A stretch of DNA of 64,000 bases from CAIXPS01 sp034430115 (GTDB lineage: Bacteria > Chloroflexota > Anaerolineae > J036 > Brachytrichaceae): the NCBI GenBank assembly GCA_034430115.1, contig DAOUFG010000175.1, forward strand, positions 1-64,000, given 5' to 3'. Numbering within the stretch: the first letter of the stretch is position 1; every line of letters starts with the position of its first letter. The notes under the pieces were generated by a model. The model was not told the origin of the DNA, made no database searches, and saw only the letters and a program-made list of their open reading frames with translations. Shown here one piece after another: positions 51,456-59,696 of this stretch. The position numbers and the translations under genes are program-made.

Positions 51456-52286
51456 CTACGCCTTTTCGCGCGCAGTGCGCGAGCTTACCAGGTTCACCAC
51501 CCACGCCACGGCGAAGCAGGCGATGGAGATGAGCACGATGGCCGCGCCGGATGAAACGTCGGCACGATAGGAGAAGATCAGCCCGGCGAACGACGAGAAT
51601 ACAGCGATCAGCACCGCCAGGGCCATCATCGCCGGCAAGCGCTTCGTGATGAGCGATGCCGCCGCCGCCGGCACCACCAATAGCGCGCTGGTGAGCACCA
51701 CGCCCACCGCCTGCACCGCCGCCACCACGGCCAGCGCCATGAGGATGAGCAACACGTAGCGCAGCCAATCGACGCGCAGACCGATCACCTGCGCATGGAC
51801 GGGATCGAACGACGAGAGTTCCAATTCCTTGTGCATGACGAACAACGTCAGCAGGATCACGACGGCGATGACGGCGATGATGACGAGTTGATCGTTCGTC
51901 ACGCCCAGGATATAGCCAAACAAGATGTGGCTGAAATCGCTGAAGCTGCGCATCGTGCTCATCAGCAAAATGCCCAACGCAAACATGCCGGTGAACAAAA
52001 CGCCGATGGCCGTATCTTCGCGCACCGCCTGCCGCTGAGATAGCCAGCCGATGCCCAGCGCCGTCACGATACTAGCGATCACTGCGCCGCCGAACAAATT
52101 CCACTGGTTCAGGTAGGCCACCACCAGCCCCGGCAAGACGGTGTGCGAGAGCGCGTCTCCAATGAAAGCCATGCGCCGCAGCACCACATAGACGCCCAGC
52201 GTGGCGCAGGTGATGCCCACCAGGATGGCGGCAATCGCCGCCGTCTGCATGAAGGGCAGCCGGAAGGGTTCAATCAGCCAGTCCAT
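51456..52286 (-). CDS. znuB: Zinc/manganese ABC importer, permease (ZnuB-like)
   Basis: A 276-aa ABC-3 family permease with eight or nine helices. Typical pieces are MAFIGDALSHTVLPGLVVAYL, GALF-like AIGVLFTGMFALGILL and SALLVVPAAAASLI. It moves metal ions inward across the membrane. GGAG lies 6 nt before ATG 52286, which overrides the TTG at 52298. The start overlaps the end of the ATPase gene by 17 bp, so the two are coupled. It is the last gene of a znuA-znuC-znuB operon. Confidence 0.9.
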   Translation of the reverse strand: MDWLIEPFRLPFMQTAAIAAILVGITCATLGVYVVLRRMAFIGDALSHTVLPGLVVAYLNQWNLFGGAVIASIVTALGIGWLSQRQAVREDTAIGVLFTGMFALGILLMSTMRSFSDFSHILFGYILGVTNDQLVIIAVIAVVILLTLFVMHKELELSSFDPVHAQVIGLRVDWLRYVLLILMALAVVAAVQAVGVVLTSALLVVPAAAASLITKRLPAMMALAVLIAVFSSFAGLIFSYRADVSSGAAIVLISIACFAVAWVVNLVSSRTAREKA

Positions 52287-53091
52287 AGGATTCTCCAAGC
52301 TTCATCATGTGCCCCTGCAAGTCGGCCGGCTGGCGGGGAGAGCCGTGCGAATCTCGCGCACTTTCCAGTTCAGATACCCGCCCGTCCACCAGGTAGAGCG
52401 CACTGTCGAAGTCCGTCTCCAGGCGGTTAAGTTCGTGCGTCGCAGCGATGATCGTTTTGCCCTGCCGGTGCAAGCCATCCAACACCCCAGCCACCACCTG
52501 GCGCGTGGCGGCGTCCACCGCGTTCAGTGGCTCATCCAGGAGCAGCAAATCGGCTCCCTGCGCCAGGGCACGCGCCAGCAATGCGCGCTGCTGCTGGCCG
52601 CCCGAAAGCTGGCTAATCTGGCGCTCCGCCAGGGCGCTCAATTGCATCCGCTCGATCGCCTCGTCGGCACATTCCCAGTCGTACTTCGTGGGCCGGCGCA
52701 ACCAGCCCAAATGCACGTAGCGCCCGGTGAGCACCAGCTTGCGCAGGCTGATCGGGAAACTCCAATCCAGCTCGCCGCGCTGCGGCAGATAGGCCAGCCG
52801 CTCCCGCACAGTGGAGAGCGGCTGGCCATAGATATGGATGACGCCAGATGAAGTGCCCAATAACCCGGCAATCGCCTTCAGCAAGGTGGATTTGCCCGCG
52901 CCGTTCGGCCCCACCAGCGCCACGCGGCTGCCCAGCGGGGCAAGCAAGCTGACGTTGTGCAAAGCCGGATGGTCGATGCCCGGATAAAAGACGCTGACGT
53001 TCAGCGCCTCCAGCGCCGGCGCGCTTGCATCCACCCGGGCAGCGCGCCGGCCGCCGTAAGCAAAAATAGTCTTCATGCGTTGTGCGCTCAC
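52270..53091 (-). CDS. znuC: Zinc/manganese ABC importer, ATPase (ZnuC-like)
   Basis: A 273-aa ATPase. Walker A GPNGAGKST, signature LSGGQQQRALLARAL and Walker B LLLLDEPLNAVD are intact. The segment LSTVRERLAYLPQRGELDWSFP is the usual Q-loop of metal-importer ATPases. The N-terminal 25 residues (KTIFAYGGRRAARVDASAP) are extra to the family. The GTG start at 53091 overlaps the znuA stop (GTGA); ATG 53076 is the alternative. It powers ZnuB. Confidence 0.9.
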   Translation of the reverse strand: MSAQRMKTIFAYGGRRAARVDASAPALEALNVSVFYPGIDHPALHNVSLLAPLGSRVALVGPNGAGKSTLLKAIAGLLGTSSGVIHIYGQPLSTVRERLAYLPQRGELDWSFPISLRKLVLTGRYVHLGWLRRPTKYDWECADEAIERMQLSALAERQISQLSGGQQQRALLARALAQGADLLLLDEPLNAVDAATRQVVAGVLDGLHRQGKTIIAATHELNRLETDFDSALYLVDGRVSELESARDSHGSPRQPADLQGHMMKLGESYGLAD

Positions 53092-54068
53092 TGGCCCATT
53101 AACGCAGTCACGATGGACGTGGCGTTGTGGTGCATCGCCGTCAAGTAGGTAGCACCATCGCTACCCGCCGGGCCTAACGAATCGGTATACAGTTCCGGGC
53201 CGATTTTCACGCCCGCTTCCTGCGCCAGGCGTTCCATGTTCGCCGGGTTGGTGACGCTTTCCACGAAGACGGCTTTCACGCCCGCGGCCTTGATGTCGCT
53301 CACCAGTTGGGCAAAGTCCTTAGCAGAAGGGTCACCCGAGGCGGTCGCTACGGTGCCCAGCAGGCTGCCGATGATCTCGAAGCCATAGCGGTCGGCAAAG
53401 TAACCTAGCGCGTCATGCGAGGTAACCAGCTTGCGGCTATCCGCAGGCAGCTTGGCGACTTCGGCCACGACGTCGTTATCCAGCGCCTTCAACTGCGCGA
53501 TATATGCCTCGGCGTTGGCCTGATAAACTTGCGCGTTCGGCGGGTCGGCCTGCACCAGCCCATCGCGGATGTTTTGCACCATCGTGATGGCGTTGCTGAC
53601 GTTCTGCCACACGTGCGGGTCCGTCTCCTGCCGGCCGTTTTCCTCCGTCAATGTGCGCGTGGGGATGCCTTTCGAGGCAACCACGCGCGTCGCCTTGGAA
53701 CCGGAGGCCTGGTAGAGCTTGTCCAGCCAGGTTTCCAGGCCCACCCCATTTTCCACGACTACGTTCGCTTCCATCAGCCCCTGCGCGTCCGAGGGGCTGG
53801 GTTCAAACTCGTGCACGTCGCTGCCCAGGCCCACCAGGGTCTTCAGTTCCACCCTATCGCCGGCGACGTTTTGCACGAAGTCGCCCAACACGCTGAAGGT
53901 GGCGACCACCTTGATCTTGTTTGCCGAGGCAGCCGGTGATGCGGCGGTAGTGGCAGTAGCCACCGGCGCCTGCGTCGCAGTGGGAGACGCGGCGCTACCG
54001 CAGGCCGTTAATAGAAGCGTGGCGATAATCCCCAGATGCCATCCAACCCGTTTCATTTGCTTCATCAA
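53088..54068 (-). CDS. znuA: Zinc ABC importer substrate-binding lipoprotein (ZnuA-like)
   Basis: A 326-aa cluster A-I (TroA fold) lipoprotein with lipobox LTAC (Cys23), then an Ala/Thr-rich tether. Metal ligands are His86 (GLGSDVHEFEPSPSD), His152 (TDPHVWQNV) and His218 (TSHDALGYF), with Asp296 in YTDSLGP. Three His ligands favour zinc; manganese binders have Glu at the third site. The acidic His-rich loop of E. coli ZnuA is missing. It is the first gene of the operon, preceded by the palindrome at 54098-54120, with AGGAG upstream of its ATG. Confidence 0.9.
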   Translation of the reverse strand: MMKQMKRVGWHLGIIATLLLTACGSAASPTATQAPVATATTAASPAASANKIKVVATFSVLGDFVQNVAGDRVELKTLVGLGSDVHEFEPSPSDAQGLMEANVVVENGVGLETWLDKLYQASGSKATRVVASKGIPTRTLTEENGRQETDPHVWQNVSNAITMVQNIRDGLVQADPPNAQVYQANAEAYIAQLKALDNDVVAEVAKLPADSRKLVTSHDALGYFADRYGFEIIGSLLGTVATASGDPSAKDFAQLVSDIKAAGVKAVFVESVTNPANMERLAQEAGVKIGPELYTDSLGPAGSDGATYLTAMHHNATSIVTALMGQ

Positions 54069-54097
54069 TTACTCCTTGACACGTGACTCACCCACAT

Positions 54098-54120
54098 GAT
54101 TGAGAAGCCCTCTCAATCAC
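54098..54120. promoter_or_regulatory. Palindromic operator upstream of the zinc importer
   Basis: TGATTGAGA (54098-54106), AGCCC, TCTCAATCA (54112-54120): a perfect 9-bp inverted repeat with a 5-bp spacer, 30 bp upstream of znuA. It is a plausible site for a zinc-sensing repressor. It does not match the Fur/Zur box I know (TGATAAT-N-ATTATCA). Confidence 0.7.
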
Positions 54121-54165
54121 TTCATTACGATCTATTGTGAAAGAAATACCCCGTCGCCGGCGTGG

Positions 54166-54495
54166 CTATTGTTTCTCGATGCACCGCTGGCAGGCAAGCC
54201 AGGATTCAGCAGGAAGCTGGGGTAAAACGCCATCTCCCCTACCCCGTTCGAAGACGGGCCGGTAGAGCACCTCCCCCGTTTCGTAGGGCTTGCCACATTC
54301 GTGACAGGCTACCTGATGATCCAGTTGCACCGGCGTATAGCCGGCGATTACCCATCCTTCGTGCCCAAGATGTGCGGCCAGAGACTCCAGCGCGGCGCGC
54401 ACGGTGGACGATTTGTTGCCGTTGTAATAGTCCTTAGACAATGTCTCCAGCAGCGCGACGGTATCGTCATCGAAGGTAAAGTTCAATCGTTGCAT
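54166..54495 (-). CDS. Ribbon-helix-helix regulator with a CxxC/CxxC zinc-ribbon-like tail
   Basis: A 109-aa protein. Residues 1-45 fit a CopG/Arc-type ribbon-helix-helix DNA-binding fold: beta strand RLNFTFDDD, helix DTVALLETLSKDYY, then SSTVRAALESLAAHLG. The C-terminal half has CHEC (C64, C67) and CQRC (C102, C105), which could make a four-Cys zinc site. It is transcribed toward the znuACB operon and ends about 100 bp before znuA. Its promoter carries a perfect palindrome at the transcription start. A zinc-responsive, self-controlled repressor of the importer is inferred. NikR also joins RHH to a metal domain, but that domain is an ACT fold. Confidence 0.7.
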   Translation of the reverse strand: MQRLNFTFDDDTVALLETLSKDYYNGNKSSTVRAALESLAAHLGHEGWVIAGYTPVQLDHQVACHECGKPYETGEVLYRPVFERGRGDGVLPQLPAESWLACQRCIEKQ

Positions 54496-54503
54496 ATCGC
54501 CTC

Positions 54504-54522
54504 ATACACACCAGGTGTGTAT
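54504..54522. promoter_or_regulatory. Perfect palindrome at the start of the RHH regulator transcript
   Basis: ATACACACC (54504-54512), A, GGTGTGTAT (54514-54522). It lies 8 bp before the start codon and just downstream of the -10 box, where a bound repressor would block transcription. Confidence 0.8.
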
Positions 54523-54530
54523 TGGTGCGT

Positions 54531-54558
54531 ATTGTAGCGAGCCGCGCGTAAATGTCAA
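54531..54558 (-). promoter_or_regulatory. Promoter of the RHH regulator
   Basis: On the minus strand TTGACA (54558-54553), 16 bp, TACAAT (54536-54531). The -35 box sits 5 bp after the end of the peptidase gene. Confidence 0.8.
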
Positions 54559-54563
54559 GGGGG

Positions 54564-56069
54564 CTAGCGGCACCCCACCGCGTTGTTGCTGATCCGGCAC
54601 GGCAAGCTCACTTGCGAGGCAAAATACCCTTGCACGAGCGGGCTTATATCCTGCGTGGTGTGGCGCGCCAGCGCATCGAAGAAGGCATCCGGCGTGGTCA
54701 CTTTACCCAACTCGCTGGTGTAGTAATCGTGCACCGCCGCGTCGAAATCGTCGGCGCCCACCTGCCCGCGCACGTCGTTCAGGAAGATCAGCCCACGCCG
54801 GTAAACCGCCGCGATGTAAGCCTGGGTATTTGGAAAGGCATAAATGGGCAGGTCGATGCTGCCCTTGGGCGGGCTGCCCTGGGTGATGTAGCGCTGATAC
54901 CACCAGGCCACGTCGTTGGGGTAGTAGGTCTGATAGAAGTAGAGTTCGCTCAGGCGCGCAAATGCCTCGTCCAGCCAGGGTGTGCGCACCTGGTCATTGC
55001 CGACCTGTTGAAACCACCATTGATGAGAAACTTCGTGCGCCGTGGTGGCGATCAGGTCGTGCCGCGAACCGTGCCCGCTATAGCCCTCGTAGAGCGTGGT
55101 GCCGATGGCCACCATGCCGCTATATTCCTGGCCCTGCGCACGGTCGGTCTCCACGATGCGCAACGTCTTATAGGGGTACGGGCCGTAGCGCTGCGTATAG
55201 AGCTTTACCGCGCGGGCTGCCGTATACAGCACGTCCTCCGCGTACTTGCGGTGCTTGGGGTAGCCATAGTGAATGTAGGTGATGCCGTCCTGTTCCAGGC
55301 TGTCCACCTGGTAGACATCGCTGGCGGAGAAGGCAAACACGCGCGCGTTCGGCAGCGTGAAGCGCCACAGCCGCCCATCATGTTGTTCATCGCCGCCGCC
55401 GGCCACGATGATGTCCTCCGGCGCGAGGAAGGTGACTTCGTAATCCGCCAGTTGCTCCACGTAAGGGTCCCCGATCGGGATGTACGACGGCGTCTCCCAA
55501 TCGCCATTCACGAAGGGCGCCAACATGATATACCAGTGCCCGGCGGTCAGGCTATTCAGCCCATGCGATGAATCATCCCCGCCGATGCCCGTAGTCACTT
55601 CCTGGATCGGGATCTTGATGCTGAAGTCGAAATCGAGGGCAATCCCACTGGACGCCGGCAAGGGCGCGGGCAGCCTGACCGTCAGCACCGTGCCGGAGAG
55701 CACATAGCTGATCGGTTCGGCCTGCCCAAAGATGCGCGCATCGCGCAGGTCCAGCACGTTCTGGCGATGCGCCAGCGGCACGTTGAACTTGATCTCGCTG
55801 ACGGATGCGCCGGTGGGGTTGCGGAACTCGATGTGCTCCTGCGCGCGCACGTCGTTGTTGGCATAATCCAGCGTGACGTTCATGGTATACAGCGGGCGCT
55901 CGGGCGCGTCGCTCAGGATCGCCATGCCCGTCGCGACCTGCTGCGGTGCCGATTGGCCTGCCGGGCGATTGCGCGAGCAGGCACCTAGCACAGCCAGGCA
56001 CAGCACCGGCAACAAAAGGTAGACACAACGACGTCCTATTTTGCGCATCGACATTGGGCAGATCAGCAT
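54564..56069 (-). CDS. M1-family (aminopeptidase N/LTA4-type) metallopeptidase lipoprotein
   Basis: A 501-aa secreted lipoprotein with signal peptide and lipobox LGAC (Cys31). The beta-rich N-terminal domain (MNVTLDYANNDVRAQEHIEF) is followed by the thermolysin-like domain. The zinc site is HEVSH (H345, E346, H349), with the third ligand Glu368 in PWLDEAF, spaced as in M1 peptidases. The exopeptidase GxMEN motif is replaced by EYSGMV. It lacks the long helical C-terminal domain, so it is a compact gluzincin. Start choices are 56069 or ATG 56048. It is last in the clc gene group. Confidence 0.88.
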   Translation of the reverse strand: MLICPMSMRKIGRRCVYLLLPVLCLAVLGACSRNRPAGQSAPQQVATGMAILSDAPERPLYTMNVTLDYANNDVRAQEHIEFRNPTGASVSEIKFNVPLAHRQNVLDLRDARIFGQAEPISYVLSGTVLTVRLPAPLPASSGIALDFDFSIKIPIQEVTTGIGGDDSSHGLNSLTAGHWYIMLAPFVNGDWETPSYIPIGDPYVEQLADYEVTFLAPEDIIVAGGGDEQHDGRLWRFTLPNARVFAFSASDVYQVDSLEQDGITYIHYGYPKHRKYAEDVLYTAARAVKLYTQRYGPYPYKTLRIVETDRAQGQEYSGMVAIGTTLYEGYSGHGSRHDLIATTAHEVSHQWWFQQVGNDQVRTPWLDEAFARLSELYFYQTYYPNDVAWWYQRYITQGSPPKGSIDLPIYAFPNTQAYIAAVYRRGLIFLNDVRGQVGADDFDAAVHDYYTSELGKVTTPDAFFDALARHTTQDISPLVQGYFASQVSLPCRISNNAVGCR

Positions 56070-56112
56070 CGCGTTATTCTACGAGTACGGACAAGCCAAA
56101 ATTGTATCCGCC

Positions 56113-56574
56113 TCAAGGCTCGGTGTGCAGATTCCCCTTATCCTCACTCAACAGGCTCATCATTTTCTCGACGTGCTGGATCAGGCGCGTAAGTGCCGGT
56201 GTGAGTACCTCATCCAGTTCCGGCGATGTCTCGCCATAGCGGGCCAGTTTGCCCACCCGCATGTCGTGCAAATCGGCCCATAGCACCGATAGTTGAGACA
56301 TGAGCAGGCGCCTGTTCGATTCAGGTGACTTCACCAGGTCCAGGCGGCCCGCCAGATCGACGATCTCTTGCAGAGCGGGGTTGATTTCCTGTTCAAGCTG
56401 CGCCATCGTCTCCACTGAAACGAAGGCGGTGTACTCATAAAGGATACCCTGCTCTTGCTTCGCCAAAACCTCTTGCGCATGGCGTAATCCCATCTCCAGG
56501 TCGCGCAGGGTGATGCTCACCGAGTTACGCTGTGCCCAATTGAGCAAATCATTATTTGAGGTCGATTCGATCAT
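56113..56574 (-). CDS. Hypothetical helical protein
   Basis: Not recognised. A 153-aa acidic protein, almost wholly helical, with coiled-coil-like parts (LRDLEMGLRHAQEVLAKQEQ; QLEQEINPALQEIVDLAGRLDL; LTRLIQHVEKMMSLLSEDKG). No signal peptide, Cys motif or membrane helix. Its ATG overlaps the stop of the DUF6062-like gene (ATGA), so the two are coupled and may act together. It precedes the M1 peptidase gene by 43 bp. Confidence 0.65.
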   Translation of the reverse strand: MIESTSNNDLLNWAQRNSVSITLRDLEMGLRHAQEVLAKQEQGILYEYTAFVSVETMAQLEQEINPALQEIVDLAGRLDLVKSPESNRRLLMSQLSVLWADLHDMRVGKLARYGETSPELDEVLTPALTRLIQHVEKMMSLLSEDKGNLHTEP

Positions 56575-57326
56575 TTGCGCACCTCTTTCCCCGGCCGGCG
56601 TATTTCAACCCCAAAGATGCCCCTCTCGCCGGCCATAGCACGCAACGCCTGTTGCCAGCTTTCCTTCTCAGCGCCCATTGGTTCGCGCATACGCCGGTAG
56701 TCATTCTTGTCGATGAACGTTTGCAGGTTCGCTTTGAGCTTGCTCCAAATTTCCTCTTGGATGCTGGTCATTTGGGCGATGCCCACTGGGTCATGCACGT
56801 GGCGCAAGGCCAGCCGGAAGTGCGCCAGGCACAGACCATCGGAAGAGCGGTACGCCGCCAGCAAGTGCTCATCAGATAGAAACTGGCTGAGGGTGGCAAG
56901 CGCGCGTTGCTCCAATGCGCCCAACATGTCACATACCATGCAAGGCTGTTCCGGCGCTAACGCGTCGGCCAGCGCAGTAGCATCTTGCTGCGCCGGCGCA
57001 CCCAGCAGGCGCGCCAGGCCAGAGAGAGTCACATCCTTCGGCACGTTGTGCGCGATGACCTTCAAAACCTCATCCGTGGCCGCGTGATACAAGATGGCGA
57101 TGCCAAGCGCGTCGCCCGTGTAGTGCGCCAGTTGCCAGGCATGCTCATTGCATAGCCCGCGCCGCCTGCGCACTGCGTGCTGGGTTTGCGATTCATTCAC
57201 CTGCTCGTAGAGGAGTGAATCCATGAATCGATCCGCGCCCTGCAACATCAGGTGACACACAGCGCAGCCGGGCTGCCCAAACGCTTCCACAAGGCCGTAG
57301 TAGTCGATCGGCAATTGCGTATCCAT
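56571..57326 (-). CDS. DUF6062-like protein with duplicated CxxC...CxxH unit
   Basis: A 251-aa cytosolic protein. The pattern C21-x2-C24 ... C59-x2-H62 is repeated as C129-x2-C132 ... C166-x2-H169, around GLCNEHAW and GLCLAHF. This implies an internal duplication with two possible zinc or Fe-S sites. The family name comes from recall of the pattern; no function is established. The start is ATG 57326, behind GGGGGATGAG, not the longer frame at 57398 that overlaps the clc gene. It lies 1 bp after the clc stop. Confidence 0.65.
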   Translation of the reverse strand: MDTQLPIDYYGLVEAFGQPGCAVCHLMLQGADRFMDSLLYEQVNESQTQHAVRRRRGLCNEHAWQLAHYTGDALGIAILYHAATDEVLKVIAHNVPKDVTLSGLARLLGAPAQQDATALADALAPEQPCMVCDMLGALEQRALATLSQFLSDEHLLAAYRSSDGLCLAHFRLALRHVHDPVGIAQMTSIQEEIWSKLKANLQTFIDKNDYRRMREPMGAEKESWQQALRAMAGERGIFGVEIRRPGKEVRK

Positions 57327-57327
57327 C

Positions 57328-59559
57328 TCATCCCCCGCTGTTCGTGATCGCGCGCAGCATATCCTCGCGGTCCACCATACCCAGGAGGTGATTTTCACGA
57401 TCCACCACCACCATGCGCTTCACCCTGCGCTCCACCATGTTCTGAATCAATTCCATCGGGCGCGCGTCACCAAATACAGTGTAGACCGTGGGCGACATCA
57501 GGTCGCCAGCGCTGATTTCGTCGGGCAGCACGACATCCGCCGTAGTGTCGCCGGTCAACCGGCGCTGCACCGCCGTCTTCGTTCCCCCATCGCCGATGGC
57601 GCTGATGCGCTCCAGCAGATCGGCATCGATGATGATGCCCATTACGCGGCGCTGCTCGTCCACCACCACCACGCGCCGCAACGGGTCGGATGCCAGGCGC
57701 TGCAACACCAGCGCAAACGGGTCATCGGGCTGAACGGTGGCGACGTGCGTGCGCATCCAGCCACGCACATGCGATGCATCCATGTGCGGGTCTATGCCGG
57801 TGAGCAGGGGCGTATCGATCTGCATGTGCGCCTCGCCGGCCACACAGCGCAAAATGTCCGAGCGGCTGATGATGCCCACCAGGTCGCGGTTGCTATTCAG
57901 CACCGGCAGCCGCTTCAATTGCCGGCCGGCCATCAGACGCGCTGCTTCATCCAGCGAGGCATTCTGCGGCACGCAGGCCGGGTCGGGCGTCATCACGTCG
58001 CACGCGACCTTGCCGCGCCCCAGCGTCAGGGGCCGACCGGGGTCGGCGGCATCCGCCTTCAACGACAGGCCACCGCGACGAAAGAGGTCGCCGGCGGTGA
58101 TAATCCCCTCGACGTGCGGCGGCACACCGTCTGGTGCGCTAAGCACAATCACCGACTTCACCTGGCGCTCTTGAAGCAGCACCAGGACGTCGGTCAGCGG
58201 CATGTGCGGCGGCACCGTCGCAATGTTGCGCGTCATCACGTCGCGCACCGCAAACCGCCTGGGCACCTCAAACATGAATTTGGGCGTATCCACGCGCTGG
58301 GTCACATAGATGCTGCGGTGCCCGGAGAAAATGTAGCTGGTGACGGTGCCCACCAGCATATAGAGGAAACCGCCCCCGCCGAACAGCTCGGCGCCCATGA
58401 TGGCCGAAGCGAGCGGCGTATTGGATGCCCCTGCGAAGACGGCGGCAAAGCCGACCGCAGCCAGCAGTTGCGGCGGTGCCCCCAGCGGCGGCGCTAATAC
58501 ATAGCCCAGCGTCGCGCCCATGATGAACAGCGGGGTGATCTCGCCGCCCTTGAAGCCGGCCCCCACCGTCAACCCGGTGAAGATCAGCTTGAAGAGGAAA
58601 GCGAACGTCGCGACGCCCGCCCCGCTCCATACGGCTGCCAATAGCGGCTGGCTCAGGCCCAGGTAAGCCTGGGTGCCCATGAGCAACGCCAGCGCGATGA
58701 TGGCACACCCACCCAGCACGGGCTTCAGCCAGGCCCGCCGGCCGGCGGCGCGCCCAAGCAGGCCGCTCACGACGCGGGTGAACTCGATGAAGAGCAAGCT
58801 GCACAGCCCGAACGCGACACCCGCCAGCGCCACCTTCAACAGCAGGAGCGCATCGAACCCAATCGCGCCCAACTGCGGGTAGCTGCTGCCATACGCGCCT
58901 AGCAGCTTCACGATGCCATAGCCCACGATCGAAGAAGAGAGACACGGCACCAGCCCCTCATAGCGGATGCGCCCGACGCTTTGCACCTCCATGCCGAAGA
59001 CGGCCCCTGCCAACGGCACGCCAACCACTGAGCCATAGCCGCCGCTCAGTCCGGCCATCAGCATCACGCGGCGCTCCTCTTTGCTCAGCCGCAACGTGCG
59101 GGCCAGCCAATCCGCCAGGGTGCCGCCCATCTGGACGGCGGTGCCGACGCTGGCAATCGACCCGCCGAAGATCAGCGTGACCACGGGGGCCAGGAAGCCC
59201 AGCGGCGCCATGCGCAGCGGCACGTCCTGGCGGTTCAGGTGCACTTCTTCGATCAGCAAGTTGTTACCGCGCTCCGCCACGCCGGCGACGCGCGAGAACA
59301 AGAAGTAGATCGCCACCCCCGCCAGCGGCAGGAATGCCAGCAGCCAGGGCGCGCCATTGTGCAGGCCAGAAGCCCAACGCAAGGTGACCAGGAAGATGGC
59401 CGAGGCCGGCCCGGCGACGAGGCCCGCCAACGCCCCCAGGAACACCCAGCGCAAAAAGGTGGCGATGATCGCTGCATATTGGCGCGGGTTGCCGCCGCTG
59501 ATCGAAATCCGCTCTCGTACTTTGCCTGCCCAGCTCATCATGTCATGCCATCCACGCAT
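57328..59559 (-). CDS. ClC-family chloride channel/transporter with four CBS domains
   Basis: A 743-aa protein. The ClC membrane domain (about 30-430) shows FGGSIASVGTAVQMGG, GLSGGYGSVVGVPLAG and GFKGGEITPLF. Val138 stands where the gating/proton Glu (GREGP motif) is expected, so coupled Cl-/H+ exchange is unlikely and a channel is more probable. Four CBS domains follow (about 440-740; for example RDVMTRNIATVPPHMPLTDV and GIISRSDILR), where two are usual; they may bind adenine nucleotides. ATG 59559 touches the U-tract of an intrinsic terminator. ATGs at 59541 or 59538 are alternatives. It leads the downstream small genes. Confidence 0.88.
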   Translation of the reverse strand: MRGWHDMMSWAGKVRERISISGGNPRQYAAIIATFLRWVFLGALAGLVAGPASAIFLVTLRWASGLHNGAPWLLAFLPLAGVAIYFLFSRVAGVAERGNNLLIEEVHLNRQDVPLRMAPLGFLAPVVTLIFGGSIASVGTAVQMGGTLADWLARTLRLSKEERRVMLMAGLSGGYGSVVGVPLAGAVFGMEVQSVGRIRYEGLVPCLSSSIVGYGIVKLLGAYGSSYPQLGAIGFDALLLLKVALAGVAFGLCSLLFIEFTRVVSGLLGRAAGRRAWLKPVLGGCAIIALALLMGTQAYLGLSQPLLAAVWSGAGVATFAFLFKLIFTGLTVGAGFKGGEITPLFIMGATLGYVLAPPLGAPPQLLAAVGFAAVFAGASNTPLASAIMGAELFGGGGFLYMLVGTVTSYIFSGHRSIYVTQRVDTPKFMFEVPRRFAVRDVMTRNIATVPPHMPLTDVLVLLQERQVKSVIVLSAPDGVPPHVEGIITAGDLFRRGGLSLKADAADPGRPLTLGRGKVACDVMTPDPACVPQNASLDEAARLMAGRQLKRLPVLNSNRDLVGIISRSDILRCVAGEAHMQIDTPLLTGIDPHMDASHVRGWMRTHVATVQPDDPFALVLQRLASDPLRRVVVVDEQRRVMGIIIDADLLERISAIGDGGTKTAVQRRLTGDTTADVVLPDEISAGDLMSPTVYTVFGDARPMELIQNMVERRVKRMVVVDRENHLLGMVDREDMLRAITNSGG

Positions 59560-59602
59560 AAAAAATAGCTTCTACCGCACCGTCGTGCCGGTAGAAGCTA
59601 TT
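59560..59602 (-). terminator. Intrinsic terminator directly before the clc start codon (attenuator candidate)
   Basis: On the minus strand AATAGCTTCTACCG (59602-59589) pairs perfectly with CGGTAGAAGCTATT (59577-59564) around an 11-nt loop. TTTT follows and runs straight into ATG 59559. It lies downstream of the gene's own promoter, within a leader of about 100 nt. Confidence 0.8.
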
Positions 59603-59668
59603 AGTTCTCTCAACAGTTCTCGCACGCCCCAATGGGCCTGCGATAGCGAGCTTCATCGCTAGGCCTGT

Positions 59669-59696
59669 AGTTTATGCGCCTGGGGGGAATTGTCAA
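59669..59696 (-). promoter_or_regulatory. Promoter of the clc gene
   Basis: On the minus strand TTGACA (59696-59691), 16 bp, TAAACT (59674-59669). The leader contains TAGCGA/TCGCTA and CCCATTGGG hairpins before the terminator. Confidence 0.7.

Noticed and set aside
54552..55571. 339-codon plus-strand frame antisense to the M1 peptidase
   Set aside because: Shadow of the peptidase gene, which has a complete zinc site and lipobox.
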